From: Shewanella vesiculosa
Lineage (GTDB): Bacteria > Pseudomonadota > Gammaproteobacteria > Enterobacterales > Shewanellaceae
Assembly: GCF_021560015.1 (NCBI RefSeq)
Contig: NZ_CP073588.1
Coordinates: 2,356,001-2,420,000, forward strand
Direction of reading: 5' to 3'
Length of the DNA stretch: 64,000 nt
The notes below the pieces were generated by a model, which saw nothing but the letters and a program-made list of their open reading frames with translations, made no database searches and had not been told where the DNA came from. Position 1 is the first letter of the stretch; the number at the start of each line of letters is the position of its first letter. Below are positions 1-9,930 of this stretch, one piece after another. The position numbers were made by a program, and so were the translations under genes.

Positions 1-1878
1 TATGTCAGCATCAGATGAGATTGTAGCTTCCATATCATTTAACCAATCATTTAACTCAACTAGGCTAAATGAACTCTCTTTTTGATCTGATATTCTGCCG
101 GAGTCTACACCAACATAGTAACTACCAGATTTTTGCTCATTTTGATTTTTTTGATCATATGTATCAAACCGCATAGTCGATAAGCGATATGCAGCATTCC
201 CTTGTAAATTGGCTATTTGCTCTAAATCGGCCCCTTTCACGGCAATACTCTCAGGACGCTTTCTTGCTGTGCTAACTGATTTACTACTAGCTTCTTTAGT
301 TGTTGCTGACCCTCCTAACGCCATTACATTTAACAGCTTATCTTGAGAAACCACACTACCTATTTTTAAATCTTTATCATTGCCAAACCTGCGACCTCTA
401 CTATCGTAAATAGCGACAATATTGGGTGTTAGTGCTTTAAAGAGCGTAACTTCTAATGATGGTTCGAAGAAGAATTGATCAACTAAAAACTTAGATTTGT
501 TAAAAGCGATAGAAACAACAACTTTGATACCCCATTGCGTATTAAATTGTTTTGCTAATTCCCCTGCGTTATTACATCGCCAATACAAAGTATCAGACAT
601 AAGCTGAGCATTAAAACCTAACGATTGATTCAAAAAACAAATTGAAGCAGTGGGGATGTTTAGAGATCGCTCAGGGTTAAAGGAATTAAGATCAAACTTA
701 CTTAGAAATCGATTGCCGTAATAGCTAGCATCAGGAAAAGCTTCTAAATAAAGCTCTATCAATTTGTTAATATCTAATGATGCAATAAATTTAGTTACCG
801 CTGATGGGCTATTAAGTGAAGTATCAAATGTTCTATAGTTTAGCCACATTTGCTCATTGGAATTTTGTTCAAACTCTATAACTTTAGGCTCTACATTGCC
901 AAATAAACGGACAACACGGCCAATAGTTTGCACAAGTTCTCTACCGCTATTAACGGCATACGTTAACACCAACAATTTAGCCTGAGGAATATCTACACCT
1001 TCATCTAACTTACGCTGATGAATAATTACCTCATAGTTTGTGTCTTTTAGTTTCTTCGGTACAGTTGCCTTTACATTAACTCGTACATCGCCCACAAACT
1101 GCTCATGAATTGCCAACACACTAAAGTCTTCGTTTAATTCATCATAATAGTGCTCAATATCACTAAATTTATTACATTTTATGATGCACTTAGTATTCGG
1201 GTTATCATCCAGAAACTGATGAATTGAAGCGATTAAGTTTGCTGTTTCTATTGTTTCAAAGTCAGGCTCTTTAAGTACACCATCTGCTAATGCTTTTTCA
1301 AAGGTGTAGATGTAACTTGCATCCGCATCAATATCAAATTGGAATAGATCATTCCGATATGGTGTTGCGGTAATAACTATTTTATGTGCGCCCATTCCAC
1401 GCACCAAATTACGCCAAACAGGGGAAGGTTCTGCATGACCTTCATCTATTATCACTAGGTCAATATTTTGCTTTAATTCGTCTAACTGTGCTTGATTGAA
1501 AGTTTGTAGCTTTTGAAAAGTTGATACATAGATGCCATTTGCCGAAGTGTCGTCAACATCATCAAATGCGCGTTTTAATGGGATATCTTCGCCTTCGGCA
1601 CGCTCACTAAAAAACTTGCCATTTATTTCATCAAAAAGTTGGTCACAAACAGCTCTACGATGACATAAAACTAATACCTTCCTCTGGGTCGCTTTATGGC
1701 AAATAACCGTAATTACGCCCGATTTACCAGCCCCTGTTGGAAGACTAATTAAACAAGATTTAGTATCTTTATTAAATGGCTTTCTAACATAGTTCAATGC
1801 AGTTTGAACACTACCTTGTTGGCAATCTCTTAATCCATTCCATAAAATATCATTTATGGTAAAACCACTAATATTCAA
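1..1878 (-). CDS. DEAD/DEAH-box SF2 helicase, 3' end outside window
   Basis: This is an open frame running off the left edge, so the C-terminus is missing. The start is a TTG at 1878: an in-frame TAA lies just upstream (1893-1891) and AAGGAAG sits 7-8 bases before the TTG, so no earlier start fits. Walker A reads LPTGAGKS near residue 45 and the motif II box is DEGH. A motif III-like TATPYR and a motif VI-like QTIGRVVRLFG show both RecA lobes. The remainder is unrecognised. It lies downstream of hsdR on the same strand, 190 bp away, and could be part of the same defence cluster. Its exact role is unknown. Confidence 0.85.
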   Translation of the reverse strand, partial: MNISGFTINDILWNGLRDCQQGSVQTALNYVRKPFNKDTKSCLISLPTGAGKSGVITVICHKATQRKVLVLCHRRAVCDQLFDEINGKFFSERAEGEDIPLKRAFDDVDDTSANGIYVSTFQKLQTFNQAQLDELKQNIDLVIIDEGHAEPSPVWRNLVRGMGAHKIVITATPYRNDLFQFDIDADASYIYTFEKALADGVLKEPDFETIETANLIASIHQFLDDNPNTKCIIKCNKFSDIEHYYDELNEDFSVLAIHEQFVGDVRVNVKATVPKKLKDTNYEVIIHQRKLDEGVDIPQAKLLVLTYAVNSGRELVQTIGRVVRLFGNVEPKVIEFEQNSNEQMWLNYRTFDTSLNSPSAVTKFIASLDINKLIELYLEAFPDASYYGNRFLSKFDLNSFNPERSLNIPTASICFLNQSLGFNAQLMSDTLYWRCNNAGELAKQFNTQWGIKVVVSIAFNKSKFLVDQFFFEPSLEVTLFKALTPNIVAIYDSRGRRFGNDKDLKIGSVVSQDKLLNVMALGGSATTKEASSKSVSTARKRPESIAVKGADLEQIANLQGNAAYRLSTMRFDTYDQKNQNEQKSGSYYVGVDSGRISDQKESSFSLVELNDWLNDMEATISSDADI

Positions 1879-2067
1879 AACTAAACTTCCTTATTATCGT
1901 TATATTTTACTAGTGAAGCTTTGGACTGAGTGAAGTTACAAAGCATTAATATTTGTTTTTTAAAATGACTACTTACCAACCAGTAGTGTTGCAATAATAA
2001 AAATTTTTCTCATGGTTACCAACATGCATTAGAAGTTATCTCAAGTATCTCCCAAAAAATTTAGCTT

Positions 2068-4665
2068 TTACTCATACAAATACTTCTGAAACCCGATAAA
2101 CGTGTCTCGTATTGCTGCGGGAGAGCCGAATTCGGCAGCGGCATCGCTTATGGTGTTGTATTTAAGTTCGACTAAGCTGCGCATTTTCTTAGCTGCTAAT
2201 TCTTGTTCACCATCTTCGATGTATTTATCTAAAATGAATTCGATAAATTCGACCTGCTTGTAGCTAAACTCACTTGATATGCTAGGTCTGGCGGTTGCAA
2301 CACGCTCTTTACGTGTGTGGGTTTCTTTTGCGTAGGCCACAAATGACAAGAGGTCGTATACGTCGCTGTCTTTGGCGTCGATAATGTCTTTCATACTATC
2401 GAGCTTTTCATCGTCGTAACCAGCTTCATATAAATCAGCTAATAGTTTTTCGCGGGTGCTTGGATTACTCCATATCTGGCGTAACTGATCTTCATTCCCA
2501 AAAAATCGTGGTAAATCGCCAAATAATTGTTCAACAAATTGTTTGGCTGTGAGCATTCCCCCATCAGCGCCCATAAATAATACGCTTTTCATGTGCTGTA
2601 TTTGGCGAGCTTTGCCGTCGGTTAGAGTGATGAATATTTTTTCTGGCTTGCCAGTTCCCCCACAGCCCTCTCCTGTATCACAGCTACAGGGAGTATTGCC
2701 GCAGTTGGTACAAGGTTCATCAGTTCCATTATCAGGACATTGGCAAGGTGATTGGGTGCATTTGCTACAAGGGGGTTCTGACGTGTCATTCTCGCAATTA
2801 CACGGATTAAAACCACAAACTCCACACACACAAATGCACGGTTTGGCTTTACAAATATCACAAGGCTCTGCGTCAGGTTTGTCATCTGGCGGTAATGGCT
2901 CTCCATCCCATTCAGGATCGGAAAAGTTATGATGCGCTTTTACAAAGTCATAGACGGTAAAAAATGATTTACCGTCGTACAGTCGCGTACCTCGGCCAAT
3001 AATCTGCTTAAACTCAATCATGTTTTTACATTCACGCATTAACACAATGTTGCGCACATTACGGGCATCTACGCCTGTCGATAACTTACGAGAAGTGGTT
3101 AATATAGTGGGAATGGTTTTTTCGTTATCACAGAATGTACGTAGGTCGTTTTCACCCGCTGCGCCATCGTTAGCGGTAATACGCACGCAATAGCTTGGGT
3201 TTGTCGTCCAACCTTGTTTGACGGCGTATTGATTAATGAAATCGCGCACCATGCCTGCGTGATCTTGGGTGGCACAAAACACGATGGTTTTCTCAGATGG
3301 GTTAATATGATCCACCCAATACTGCACACGCTTTTGTTCACGTTGTGGCATGGTGATGATGCGATTAAAGTCACTCTCTTTATACACTTTGCCAGGCTCG
3401 GGCTCACCTTTAAACGTCACCGCATCGCCAGGGGTATACACGTATTCATCCATAGTGCCGACAATAGGATATACCTTAAATGGCGTTAAAAAGCCGTCAC
3501 TAATACCTTGTTTTAAGGTGTAGCTGTAAACGGGGTCGCCAAAATATTTGTAACTGTCTGCATTGTCGGTACGTTTTGGCGTAGCGGTTAAACCTAGTTG
3601 TACCGCAGGAGCGAAGTAGTTAAGGATTTCACGCCACGAGCTTTCATCATTGGCACCACCACGGTGACATTCGTCAATAATAATGAAGTCGAAGAAGTCT
3701 TCTGGGTATTGCCTGAAATTACAGTTGCTAGTATCGGTAATAACCGCTTGCTCAAAATCTTCGTCTTCAATCTCTTCTATGTCAATGCTATTTAGCTTGC
3801 CACTGTTGTGGGCACTATCAGTCATTAAGGTTTGGAAAATTGCCATAAAGATACTGGCATTTTTAGGTACGCCTTTGGTCTTTTTAATTTCTTTTGGGGT
3901 AATGCGAACTACCGCATCTTCACCAAAAGCACCAAAGTCATTAAAGGCTTGCTTGGTTAAGACATTACGGTCGGCTAAGAACAATATGCGGGGGCGTTTT
4001 TTTGCGTTACTCGGATTATTTGCCGCTTGTAAACTCCAACGGCTGTGGAACAACTTCCATGACAGTTGAAAGGCAATACAGGTTTTACCCGTGCCTGTTG
4101 CAAGAGTCAGTAGAATACGGTCTTTCCCTTGAGATATGGCCTCTAATGCTTGGTTAATGGCGTTTTCTTGGTAATAACGAGGCTGCCAGTCACCTTTACA
4201 TTCAAAAGGTATTTGCGCAAATCTTTCACGCCATGCAGCGGTATAATCAGGTTCTGTTTTTCCTGTGGCTGGCTCAAAGCATAGGCGCCACATTTCAGCT
4301 GGGCTTAAGTAGTTGTCAACTAGCTGCTCGTCGCCCGTCAACATATCTATTTGGTAAATTTCATGACCGTTAGTAGCATAAGCAAAGCGGCACTGCAAAC
4401 GCTGAGCATAGTCTTTCGCTTGGCGAACGCCTTCGGTGTAACTTAGGCTTTCTCTTTTGGCTTCAACTGCTGCTAATTTACGTCCCTGAAACTCCAAAAC
4501 ATAATCAGCACTTAGGCTTGAAGCACGTTTACCACCACCTAAAATACGCCCAGCAGTAATAGAAACTTCACGACGAATGAAGCTATGGTTAGCTTTACCC
4601 CAACCATTCAAAATCAATTTCGGCGAGATTAACTCTGCACGGGTTTCAGATTCGTTTCTGCTCAT
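2068..4665 (-). CDS. hsdR: Type I restriction enzyme, R subunit (HsdR)
   Basis: This is the ATP-dependent translocase and nuclease subunit of a type I restriction system (865 aa). The N-terminal nuclease region shows the D...EAK signature (ADYVLEF then AAVEAKRE, about residues 50-75). Walker A is LATGTGKT and motif II is DECH, followed by a motif VI-like QIIGRGTRLYDG. Residues about 595-670 hold an unusual cysteine-rich insert: four units of the form [PV]CxxCxxxPCxC, 17 cysteines in all, probably metal-binding. It follows hsdS by 34 bp in the order hsdM-hsdS-hsdR and appears intact. Confidence 0.93.
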   Translation of the reverse strand: MSRNESETRAELISPKLILNGWGKANHSFIRREVSITAGRILGGGKRASSLSADYVLEFQGRKLAAVEAKRESLSYTEGVRQAKDYAQRLQCRFAYATNGHEIYQIDMLTGDEQLVDNYLSPAEMWRLCFEPATGKTEPDYTAAWRERFAQIPFECKGDWQPRYYQENAINQALEAISQGKDRILLTLATGTGKTCIAFQLSWKLFHSRWSLQAANNPSNAKKRPRILFLADRNVLTKQAFNDFGAFGEDAVVRITPKEIKKTKGVPKNASIFMAIFQTLMTDSAHNSGKLNSIDIEEIEDEDFEQAVITDTSNCNFRQYPEDFFDFIIIDECHRGGANDESSWREILNYFAPAVQLGLTATPKRTDNADSYKYFGDPVYSYTLKQGISDGFLTPFKVYPIVGTMDEYVYTPGDAVTFKGEPEPGKVYKESDFNRIITMPQREQKRVQYWVDHINPSEKTIVFCATQDHAGMVRDFINQYAVKQGWTTNPSYCVRITANDGAAGENDLRTFCDNEKTIPTILTTSRKLSTGVDARNVRNIVLMRECKNMIEFKQIIGRGTRLYDGKSFFTVYDFVKAHHNFSDPEWDGEPLPPDDKPDAEPCDICKAKPCICVCGVCGFNPCNCENDTSEPPCSKCTQSPCQCPDNGTDEPCTNCGNTPCSCDTGEGCGGTGKPEKIFITLTDGKARQIQHMKSVLFMGADGGMLTAKQFVEQLFGDLPRFFGNEDQLRQIWSNPSTREKLLADLYEAGYDDEKLDSMKDIIDAKDSDVYDLLSFVAYAKETHTRKERVATARPSISSEFSYKQVEFIEFILDKYIEDGEQELAAKKMRSLVELKYNTISDAAAEFGSPAAIRDTFIGFQKYLYE

Positions 4666-4699
4666 AACACTACCTTGTGATTATATTTTAGAAAGTGAT

Positions 4700-5905
4700 T
4701 TAATCGTGAGTTAACTCACCGCTAAAGGCTTTTTGTAAAATGGATTTTTTCAATTCTTCCAAATTATCAATTTTTTGGCTGTAGATGGCTTCTAATTTTT
4801 TTGTTTCTTTTAGTATTTTATCAATTCCATTTATAACTTTTTGTTGCTCAACTAAAGAGGGCAGATTGTATATTTTAAATGCTCTAATATCTTTCATATT
4901 TATATGCTGAACAGTTGCTCCTGTAGAGTGGGAAAGAAGTTGTTTTTGTACTTTTTGAGATAGAATCAAAAAGGCCAAATACTTAGAAAGAAATTTATCT
5001 TTTTTAGGTCTTATTAAAACTGTCCTTTGGCCTAAACACACCTTTACATTTTTAGGAATTACACCAATATTTCCTGCTGGTGCTTCACGAGCAAGTATTA
5101 AATCATCTTCCTGCGGTATTGCTCTTCTTGTCCATGTTATATATGTCTCTTCAGAAACTCTATTCACCCCTTCTAAAATCAAAACTCCCTTTCCTATATT
5201 TGGTGTTCTAATTGAGGGATAGCCAGTTTCTTGCTTTGGTGCCGTTTTATGTTCACAATCAACGATTAATTCACAAATATCATTCAATGAGTCATGCTCA
5301 ACACCACTAAAGTTATTTTCAAACGCATCGTTTAAATAACTATCAAAAAGTTCTGCTGCATTTTTTAGGTTTTGTTCGGTTTTAGCGCGAGTTTGTTCTA
5401 AGTCGGCAAACACGGTGTCGAGCAATGCCACAATGCGTTTTTGTTCTGGGACTGGGGGGATATCAAGAGTTAAACCTTGGAGCTTTTTAATAGTTAAAGT
5501 ATCTACTGTTGCACCGTTCCCTTCATCTAGTTGTTCTCTCATCAATGAAGATTTCAGCCATAAATTAATATATTTACTTTCTACATCAGAAGTTCGCTTC
5601 AACCAAAGAACGCTAGCATCTTTAAAATAAAACCGATCCTCCTCTCGAACAATATAAGAATTGCCAATAGTACCTATAGCAGTGATTACTATATCACCAG
5701 CAGTTGGTACACCATGCTTTGTGGCATATTCGGCATAAAGCTCTTCGCTAATAAAAAGATCATTATCTACAAATCCATTTTGCGAAAGTTTCGTAATTTC
5801 ACGACCGCGGTAAAAAGGAACGCCAGATGTTTGCCACTGTGCCTTTAGAACACGTTTACTTGAACCTATTTTGAATAGATCACTTAACATAACTTTTTGA
5901 GTCAT
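4700..5905 (-). CDS. hsdS: Type I restriction-modification specificity subunit (HsdS)
   Basis: This is the DNA-recognition subunit (401 aa). It has two target-recognition domains, each followed by a helical spacer. The central repeat contains PPVPEQKRIVALLDTVFADL (about residues 150-170) and the C-terminal repeat contains LPSLVEQQKVINGI and ends KSILQKAFSGELTHD. The ATG overlaps the original hsdM stop (TAATG), so translation was once coupled to hsdM. The IS66-family insertion now separates it from most of hsdM and from the hsdM promoter, so its expression may depend on read-through or an IS promoter. Confidence 0.92.
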   Translation of the reverse strand: MTQKVMLSDLFKIGSSKRVLKAQWQTSGVPFYRGREITKLSQNGFVDNDLFISEELYAEYATKHGVPTAGDIVITAIGTIGNSYIVREEDRFYFKDASVLWLKRTSDVESKYINLWLKSSLMREQLDEGNGATVDTLTIKKLQGLTLDIPPVPEQKRIVALLDTVFADLEQTRAKTEQNLKNAAELFDSYLNDAFENNFSGVEHDSLNDICELIVDCEHKTAPKQETGYPSIRTPNIGKGVLILEGVNRVSEETYITWTRRAIPQEDDLILAREAPAGNIGVIPKNVKVCLGQRTVLIRPKKDKFLSKYLAFLILSQKVQKQLLSHSTGATVQHINMKDIRAFKIYNLPSLVEQQKVINGIDKILKETKKLEAIYSQKIDNLEELKKSILQKAFSGELTHD

Positions 5906-5955
5906 TACAGCAACTCCTGAATCTTAGCTAAAATCGCTTCAGATTCTTTATCAAG
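5905..5955 (-). pseudogene. hsdM: Severed 3' end of hsdM
   Basis: Reading leftwards from the IS66 boundary, the frame encodes DKESEAILAKIQELL and stops with a TAA that overlaps the hsdS ATG. This is a typical HsdM C-terminus, and it continues the hsdM frame broken at 8301-8312. The element therefore removed the last 13-14 residues of HsdM rather than landing between genes. Confidence 0.85.
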
Positions 5956-5981
5956 GTAAGCGGTCAATGAACTGGTGAAGC

Positions 5982-7509
5982 TTATTCTGCTTCACCTAAA
6001 TCAACATTCCACGGCAGCAAATCAGTCATATCATCTAATGGTGCACGCTTGGGTAATTCCGTAAATAGATGACGGAAATAGTAGTAGGGATTCAAATCAT
6101 TGGCACGGCAGGTCATCACCAGGCTATATAAGTTCGCACTGGCTTTAGCGCCACCCACCGACGTCGAGAACATCCAATTTTTTCGTCCTGTGGTAAATGG
6201 CCTTATATCTCGCTCTGTAACATTATTATCAATACTGATATCCCCATCTTCAAGATAGGTCAGTAATTTGGGCCACTGATTTATGGTGTAAGTGATGGCT
6301 TTGCCCAATGCCCCTTTAGGTAAAACATGTTGGCTGTTCAGCCAAGCATAAAATTCATTGAGGATAGGTTCGGCCTGTTGCGTTCTCAACTGTTGACGCG
6401 CTTGGGAAGTTAAGTGTTTTGCCTGTTTTTCTATCCCGTAAAGTTTGGCTATGTAACTGAGCGCTTTTTCGGGTTTACCTGCTTTTTTGAAGGCGATGCT
6501 TTTTGAGCATCGGTAAATTTCCTTCTCGCATGTGCCATACAAGCGGCTTGAGTGACCTGTTCAAGCGTATTGTAAGCACTGTAGCCATCGGTCAGGAGGT
6601 AGCCTGAGTATCCCGTTAGGAAATCCTTTACACAGGCAGCAGCGGCGACGACTCGGTTGATAGTCGTAAATAACCGCTGGGTTTTCTGCAAATTCACCAC
6701 TGCTGGTAAACCCACATGTACGACTTAGTTTCGGCTTTTCTGTCTTCTTCTCGAAGGACTTGTACCGTTGTTTCATCGGCACAAATCAGCTTTTCGCTCA
6801 GGAGCTTATCCTTCATTGCATCGATAATGACTTGGACTTTATCACCTAGCTGTACACACCAATTTGCTAGCGTGCCTCTGCTTATATCAATTCCTGAGCG
6901 ATTTAACATATCAACCTGGCGATACAGTGGTAATGCATCCACGTATTTAGCCGTGACAATAGCGGCAAACGTTTCAGCACTGCCCATGCTTTTAGGCAAC
7001 ATACTCGCAGGCTTAGGGGCCGTAATGACTTTATTGCTGACGTGTGTTTTTTCACATTGACGACACGTGTATTTGGTACGCTCATGACGGATAACGCTGA
7101 CTTTCTGTGGAATGATTTTGAGCTCTTCGCTGACTTCTTTTCCGCATTCATGAAGGGGTGTTTGGCAACATTCACAACAAAGGGCACTGAGTTCGTGCAG
7201 ATAAACTTCACGCTCAAGCGCTTCAGGTAACGGTTTTCTGCCTGTTTTAGCCTTGCTCTTATTTACGTTGGGCAACGCATGTTGCTGCTCAGCTTCGTTA
7301 AACGTGCCTTTGGCTACCTTTTCACTTTGTGATGAAAAACGTTTTGATTTACTTAAGTTGAGTTGTTCAATAAGCAGCTCAATTTGAGTTTGAAGCTCAC
7401 TCACTTGCTCCTGCTTAGCTTGAAGCAATACTTTTTGAGCATCATTCTCTTGCTGTAGTTGCAGCAACATAGCTTTGAGTTGTGCTATATCATCAGGTAG
7501 GTCAGTCAA
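5982..7509 (-). pseudogene. tnpC: IS66 transposase TnpC, multiply frameshifted
   Basis: The coding signal passes through three frames. The N-terminal part (7509 to about 6705) holds the coiled coil, a CxxC zinc-finger region and the catalytic start. A short stretch reading SSGEFAENPAVIYDYQ follows (to about 6650). Next comes a segment with LLTDGYSAY and CMAHARRKF (to about 6490), and then the C-terminal part to 5982. Three frame changes are needed to rebuild one protein of roughly 500 residues. The IS66 C-terminal region is otherwise present. Real decay and base-call errors cannot be told apart here. Confidence 0.85.
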
Positions 7510-7598
7510 GGTGGCTCAGGGCTTAAAAGGTTATCAATATCCTTAGTCTGACAGCGAAAATGATCGTTCAAGTAAAAATTTGCGATCAACATTCGCCG

Positions 7599-7943
7599 TC
7601 ACACTTCAAGTCCAAATATGGGTCGATGCGCCTTAGGATTATCTAAGGTTAATCCCGATAATAGCCACTGTAATTGCTGCTTGCTGATATGAACTGCGCC
7701 ATCACATTTAGGCACCGGCCACTTAAAGTGGCCTTTTTCGAGGCGGCGATAATAAAGCCAAAATCCATTGGTATCCCAAAATAATATTTTGAGCTTATCG
7801 CGGTGTCGATTACAAAAGATAAACCAGGCCTGGCTAAAGGGGTCCATTTCAAGTGTGTCTGCGACGATTAATGATAATCCATCAATCGACTTTCTCATGT
7901 CGGTGACACCGGACACTAAATACACGTTACCAGTGGGAGTCAT
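7599..7943 (-). CDS. tnpB: IS66 family accessory protein TnpB (orf2)
   Basis: This small IS66 protein is of the TnpB/orf2 type (about 114 aa), with the family hallmarks VYLVSGVTDMRKSIDGLS at the N-terminus and KILFWDTNGFWLYYRRLEKG in the middle. The start chosen is the ATG at 7943, which overlaps the orf1 stop as ATGA. It gives the usual N-terminus MTPTGNVYLV. It is required for transposition in studied IS66 elements, although its biochemistry is unclear. Confidence 0.9.
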   Translation of the reverse strand: MTPTGNVYLVSGVTDMRKSIDGLSLIVADTLEMDPFSQAWFIFCNRHRDKLKILFWDTNGFWLYYRRLEKGHFKWPVPKCDGAVHISKQQLQWLLSGLTLDNPKAHRPIFGLEV

Positions 7944-8230
7944 TGTAGTGCTGCAACCCAATGTTTGATTTGTGTTTGACTGAGCATCGAAGGGAGTTCA
8001 GCGCGAATACCGTTAGGTAATAATAGCACCACGACATCAGTGCTTTCCTGGTCAAAGACAATGGGCTGAACATGTTGCTTGGCCTCTTTACTGTTGAGTT
8101 TTTTGACCCAATAGTAAAGTGTTTGATAGTGGATTGACCGCTCAGTACAAAATTGTTTAATCGGTAAATGGCTTTGTTTGAACTCAGTCAGTATTTGAGT
8201 CCAGTGGTCATGTTTTTGCGATTGATTCAT
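7940..8230 (-). CDS. tnpA: IS66 family accessory protein TnpA (orf1)
   Basis: This is the first gene of the IS66 operon (96 aa), a small helix-turn-helix protein. SIHYQTLYYWVKKL is the likely recognition region, preceded by a short helix reading LTEFKQSHLPIKQFC. The start is the ATG at 8230, preceded by AAGGAGG at ideal spacing. A longer frame begins 24 bases earlier without support. Its 3' end overlaps orf2 by four bases. Confidence 0.88.
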   Translation of the reverse strand: MNQSQKHDHWTQILTEFKQSHLPIKQFCTERSIHYQTLYYWVKKLNSKEAKQHVQPIVFDQESTDVVVLLLPNGIRAELPSMLSQTQIKHWVAALQ

Positions 8231-8300
8231 AGCACCTCCTTTGTAAAGAAGCACTATGCCAAAAGCTGATTTTTATTGGTATGTGGGGTTAATTGACCGC

Positions 8301-9758
8301 TTACTTATCAAGTGCAATAATGTCATCAATAATCACTTTAGGTTCACGCAGTGGTGTAGCTTCTTCAACGTTGGGGTTTTTAACAGATAAGTCATATGTG
8401 CTTTGGTCAATATTGCTGATAGCCAATGACCATGATTTATCTGTTTCACCGCTTTTTATATCGCTGACGGCTGCTTTCTGCAATTCAACAAACTCGGCTA
8501 AATCTTTATCGTTTAGTGGGTTTGTTTTGCCCATATTACGTCCGACATTTAATTCGTAAAACCACGTATTAAGCGTTGGTTCACCTTTGGTAAAGAACAG
8601 CACAACGGTTTTTACACCCGCACCTAAGAACGTACCACCAGGGCAATCAAGTACGGTATGTAAATTACAGTTTTCCAGTAGTTCTTTACGTAGGGCGATA
8701 GCGGCATTGTCGGTATTACTTAAAAAGGTATTTTTAATAACAATCGCTGCGCGGCCACCAGGTTTGAGCATTTTAATAAAGTGTTGTAAAAACAAGAATG
8801 CCGTTTCGCCCGTTTGGATTGGGAAGTTCTCTTGCACCTCTTTGCGCTCTTTGCCGCCAAATGGTGGGTTTGCCAGAATGATACTGTGTTGGTTGCTGGG
8901 CTGAATGTCTTGCAGGTTTTCACTTAAGGTATTGGTGTGTAATACATTTGGCGCTTCAATACCGTGTAAAATCATGTTCATGATGGCAATAACGTAAGCC
9001 AATGACTTTTTCTCTTTGGCGTAAAACGTGTCATTTTGCAGAGTTTGTAAGTCACTGGTGCTTAATTTAACTTTGCCTTCAATACCAGCACGACCACCTT
9101 GACGTAGGTAGTCGTAGGCTTCACATAAAAAACCTGCTGAACCTGCTGCACCGTCGTAGATGGTTTCACCAATTTTTGGTTGTACTACGTCAATCATCGC
9201 GCGGATTAATGGGCGCGGTGTGTAGTATTCGCCGCCGTTACGACCTGCGTTACCCATGTTTTTAATTTTGGCTTCGTATAAGTGGCTTAGTTCGTGTTTT
9301 TCTTGCTGTGAGCGAAAACGTAATGAGTCAATTTTTTCCAGTGCGTCACGCAATGAATAGCCACTTTGAATTTTGTTTTTTATCTCGCTAAAAATCTCAC
9401 CAATTTTGTATTCAATGGTATTGGCGTTATCTGCACGTTGTTTAAAGCCTTTTAAGTAAGGGAACAGTTGACCGTCAACGAAATCCATTAAGTCATCACC
9501 CGTTAAGGCGTTGTTATGATCGAACTTTCCCTCGGCGTCTTTTGGCGCAGCCCATTCACTCCAACGGTATTGTTCTTCGATGATGTACTCATAGGTTTCA
9601 GCCATCATTTCGGCTTCTTGCGACTTGGTAAACTCAAGATCGTCGAGGTATTTTAAAAACAACATCCATGATGATTGCTCTGTGTAATCTAGCTCTGATG
9701 AGCAACCTGCGTCTTTGTGGAAGATGTCATCGACGTTTTTAAATACTTGTTCAAACAT
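8301..9758 (-). CDS. hsdM: Type I DNA methyltransferase subunit (HsdM), last 13 residues lost
   Basis: This is an adenine-specific methyltransferase subunit (485 aa), the first gene of the hsd operon. Visible motifs are GGEYYTPRPLIRAMI, the AdoMet-binding DGAAGSAGFLCEAY and the catalytic NPPF in LANPPFGGKE. The frame ends in the IS66 terminal repeat: the last codons are CTT GAT AAG TAA, with the final G and the stop supplied by the IS. About 13 native residues (ESEAILAKIQELL) are stranded at 5905-5955. The catalytic domain is complete, so activity may survive, but C-terminal contacts with HsdS may be affected. Confidence 0.93.
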   Translation of the reverse strand: MFEQVFKNVDDIFHKDAGCSSELDYTEQSSWMLFLKYLDDLEFTKSQEAEMMAETYEYIIEEQYRWSEWAAPKDAEGKFDHNNALTGDDLMDFVDGQLFPYLKGFKQRADNANTIEYKIGEIFSEIKNKIQSGYSLRDALEKIDSLRFRSQQEKHELSHLYEAKIKNMGNAGRNGGEYYTPRPLIRAMIDVVQPKIGETIYDGAAGSAGFLCEAYDYLRQGGRAGIEGKVKLSTSDLQTLQNDTFYAKEKKSLAYVIAIMNMILHGIEAPNVLHTNTLSENLQDIQPSNQHSIILANPPFGGKERKEVQENFPIQTGETAFLFLQHFIKMLKPGGRAAIVIKNTFLSNTDNAAIALRKELLENCNLHTVLDCPGGTFLGAGVKTVVLFFTKGEPTLNTWFYELNVGRNMGKTNPLNDKDLAEFVELQKAAVSDIKSGETDKSWSLAISNIDQSTYDLSVKNPNVEEATPLREPKVIIDDIIALDK

Positions 9759-9836
9759 TTTGGTAAAATCCTAGTTAGCAATTGAGTCGAGAAGGCGACA
9801 ACGTCTATCCGCTGTTTATTTTGGAATCGACACGAC

Positions 9837-9865
9837 AGCTTATTTTTGATATTTAATAAGGTCAA
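9837..9865 (-). promoter_or_regulatory. Possible sigma-70 promoter for hsdM
   Basis: On the minus strand TTGACC (9865-9860) is followed after 17 bases by TAAGCT (9842-9837), about 80 bp before the hsdM ATG. The -10 match is weak. Placement and spacing are right, but this is a pattern match only. Confidence 0.3.
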
Positions 9866-9930
9866 TATACCTGAAAAAACTCGGGTTTTTCATATAAAGA
9901 ATCACGAATGTGATACTAGAATGTTTTAGA

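Larger units (their letters stand above)
5956..8304. mobile_element. IS66-family insertion sequence (2,349 bp)
   Basis: The terminal inverted repeats begin GTAAGCGGTCAAT at both ends (5956 onward and the complement of 8304 backward). The element is flanked by an 8-bp direct repeat, TTATCAAG (5948-5955 and 8305-8312), the duplication length expected for IS66. It carries the three-gene IS66 set (orf1, orf2, transposase) on the minus strand. The transposase frame is broken, so the copy is probably not autonomous. It disrupts the 3' end of hsdM. Confidence 0.95.

Noticed and set aside
2655..2880. Repeated units that might suggest a CRISPR or minisatellite
   Set aside because: The periodicity is in-frame cysteine codons within hsdR. 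The units are not identical at DNA level and have no spacer structure.
2543..2932. Plus-strand frame of 129 codons opposite hsdR
   Set aside because: It is the antisense shadow of the cysteine-rich part of hsdR, with low-complexity Gln/Gly/Pro composition and no RBS.
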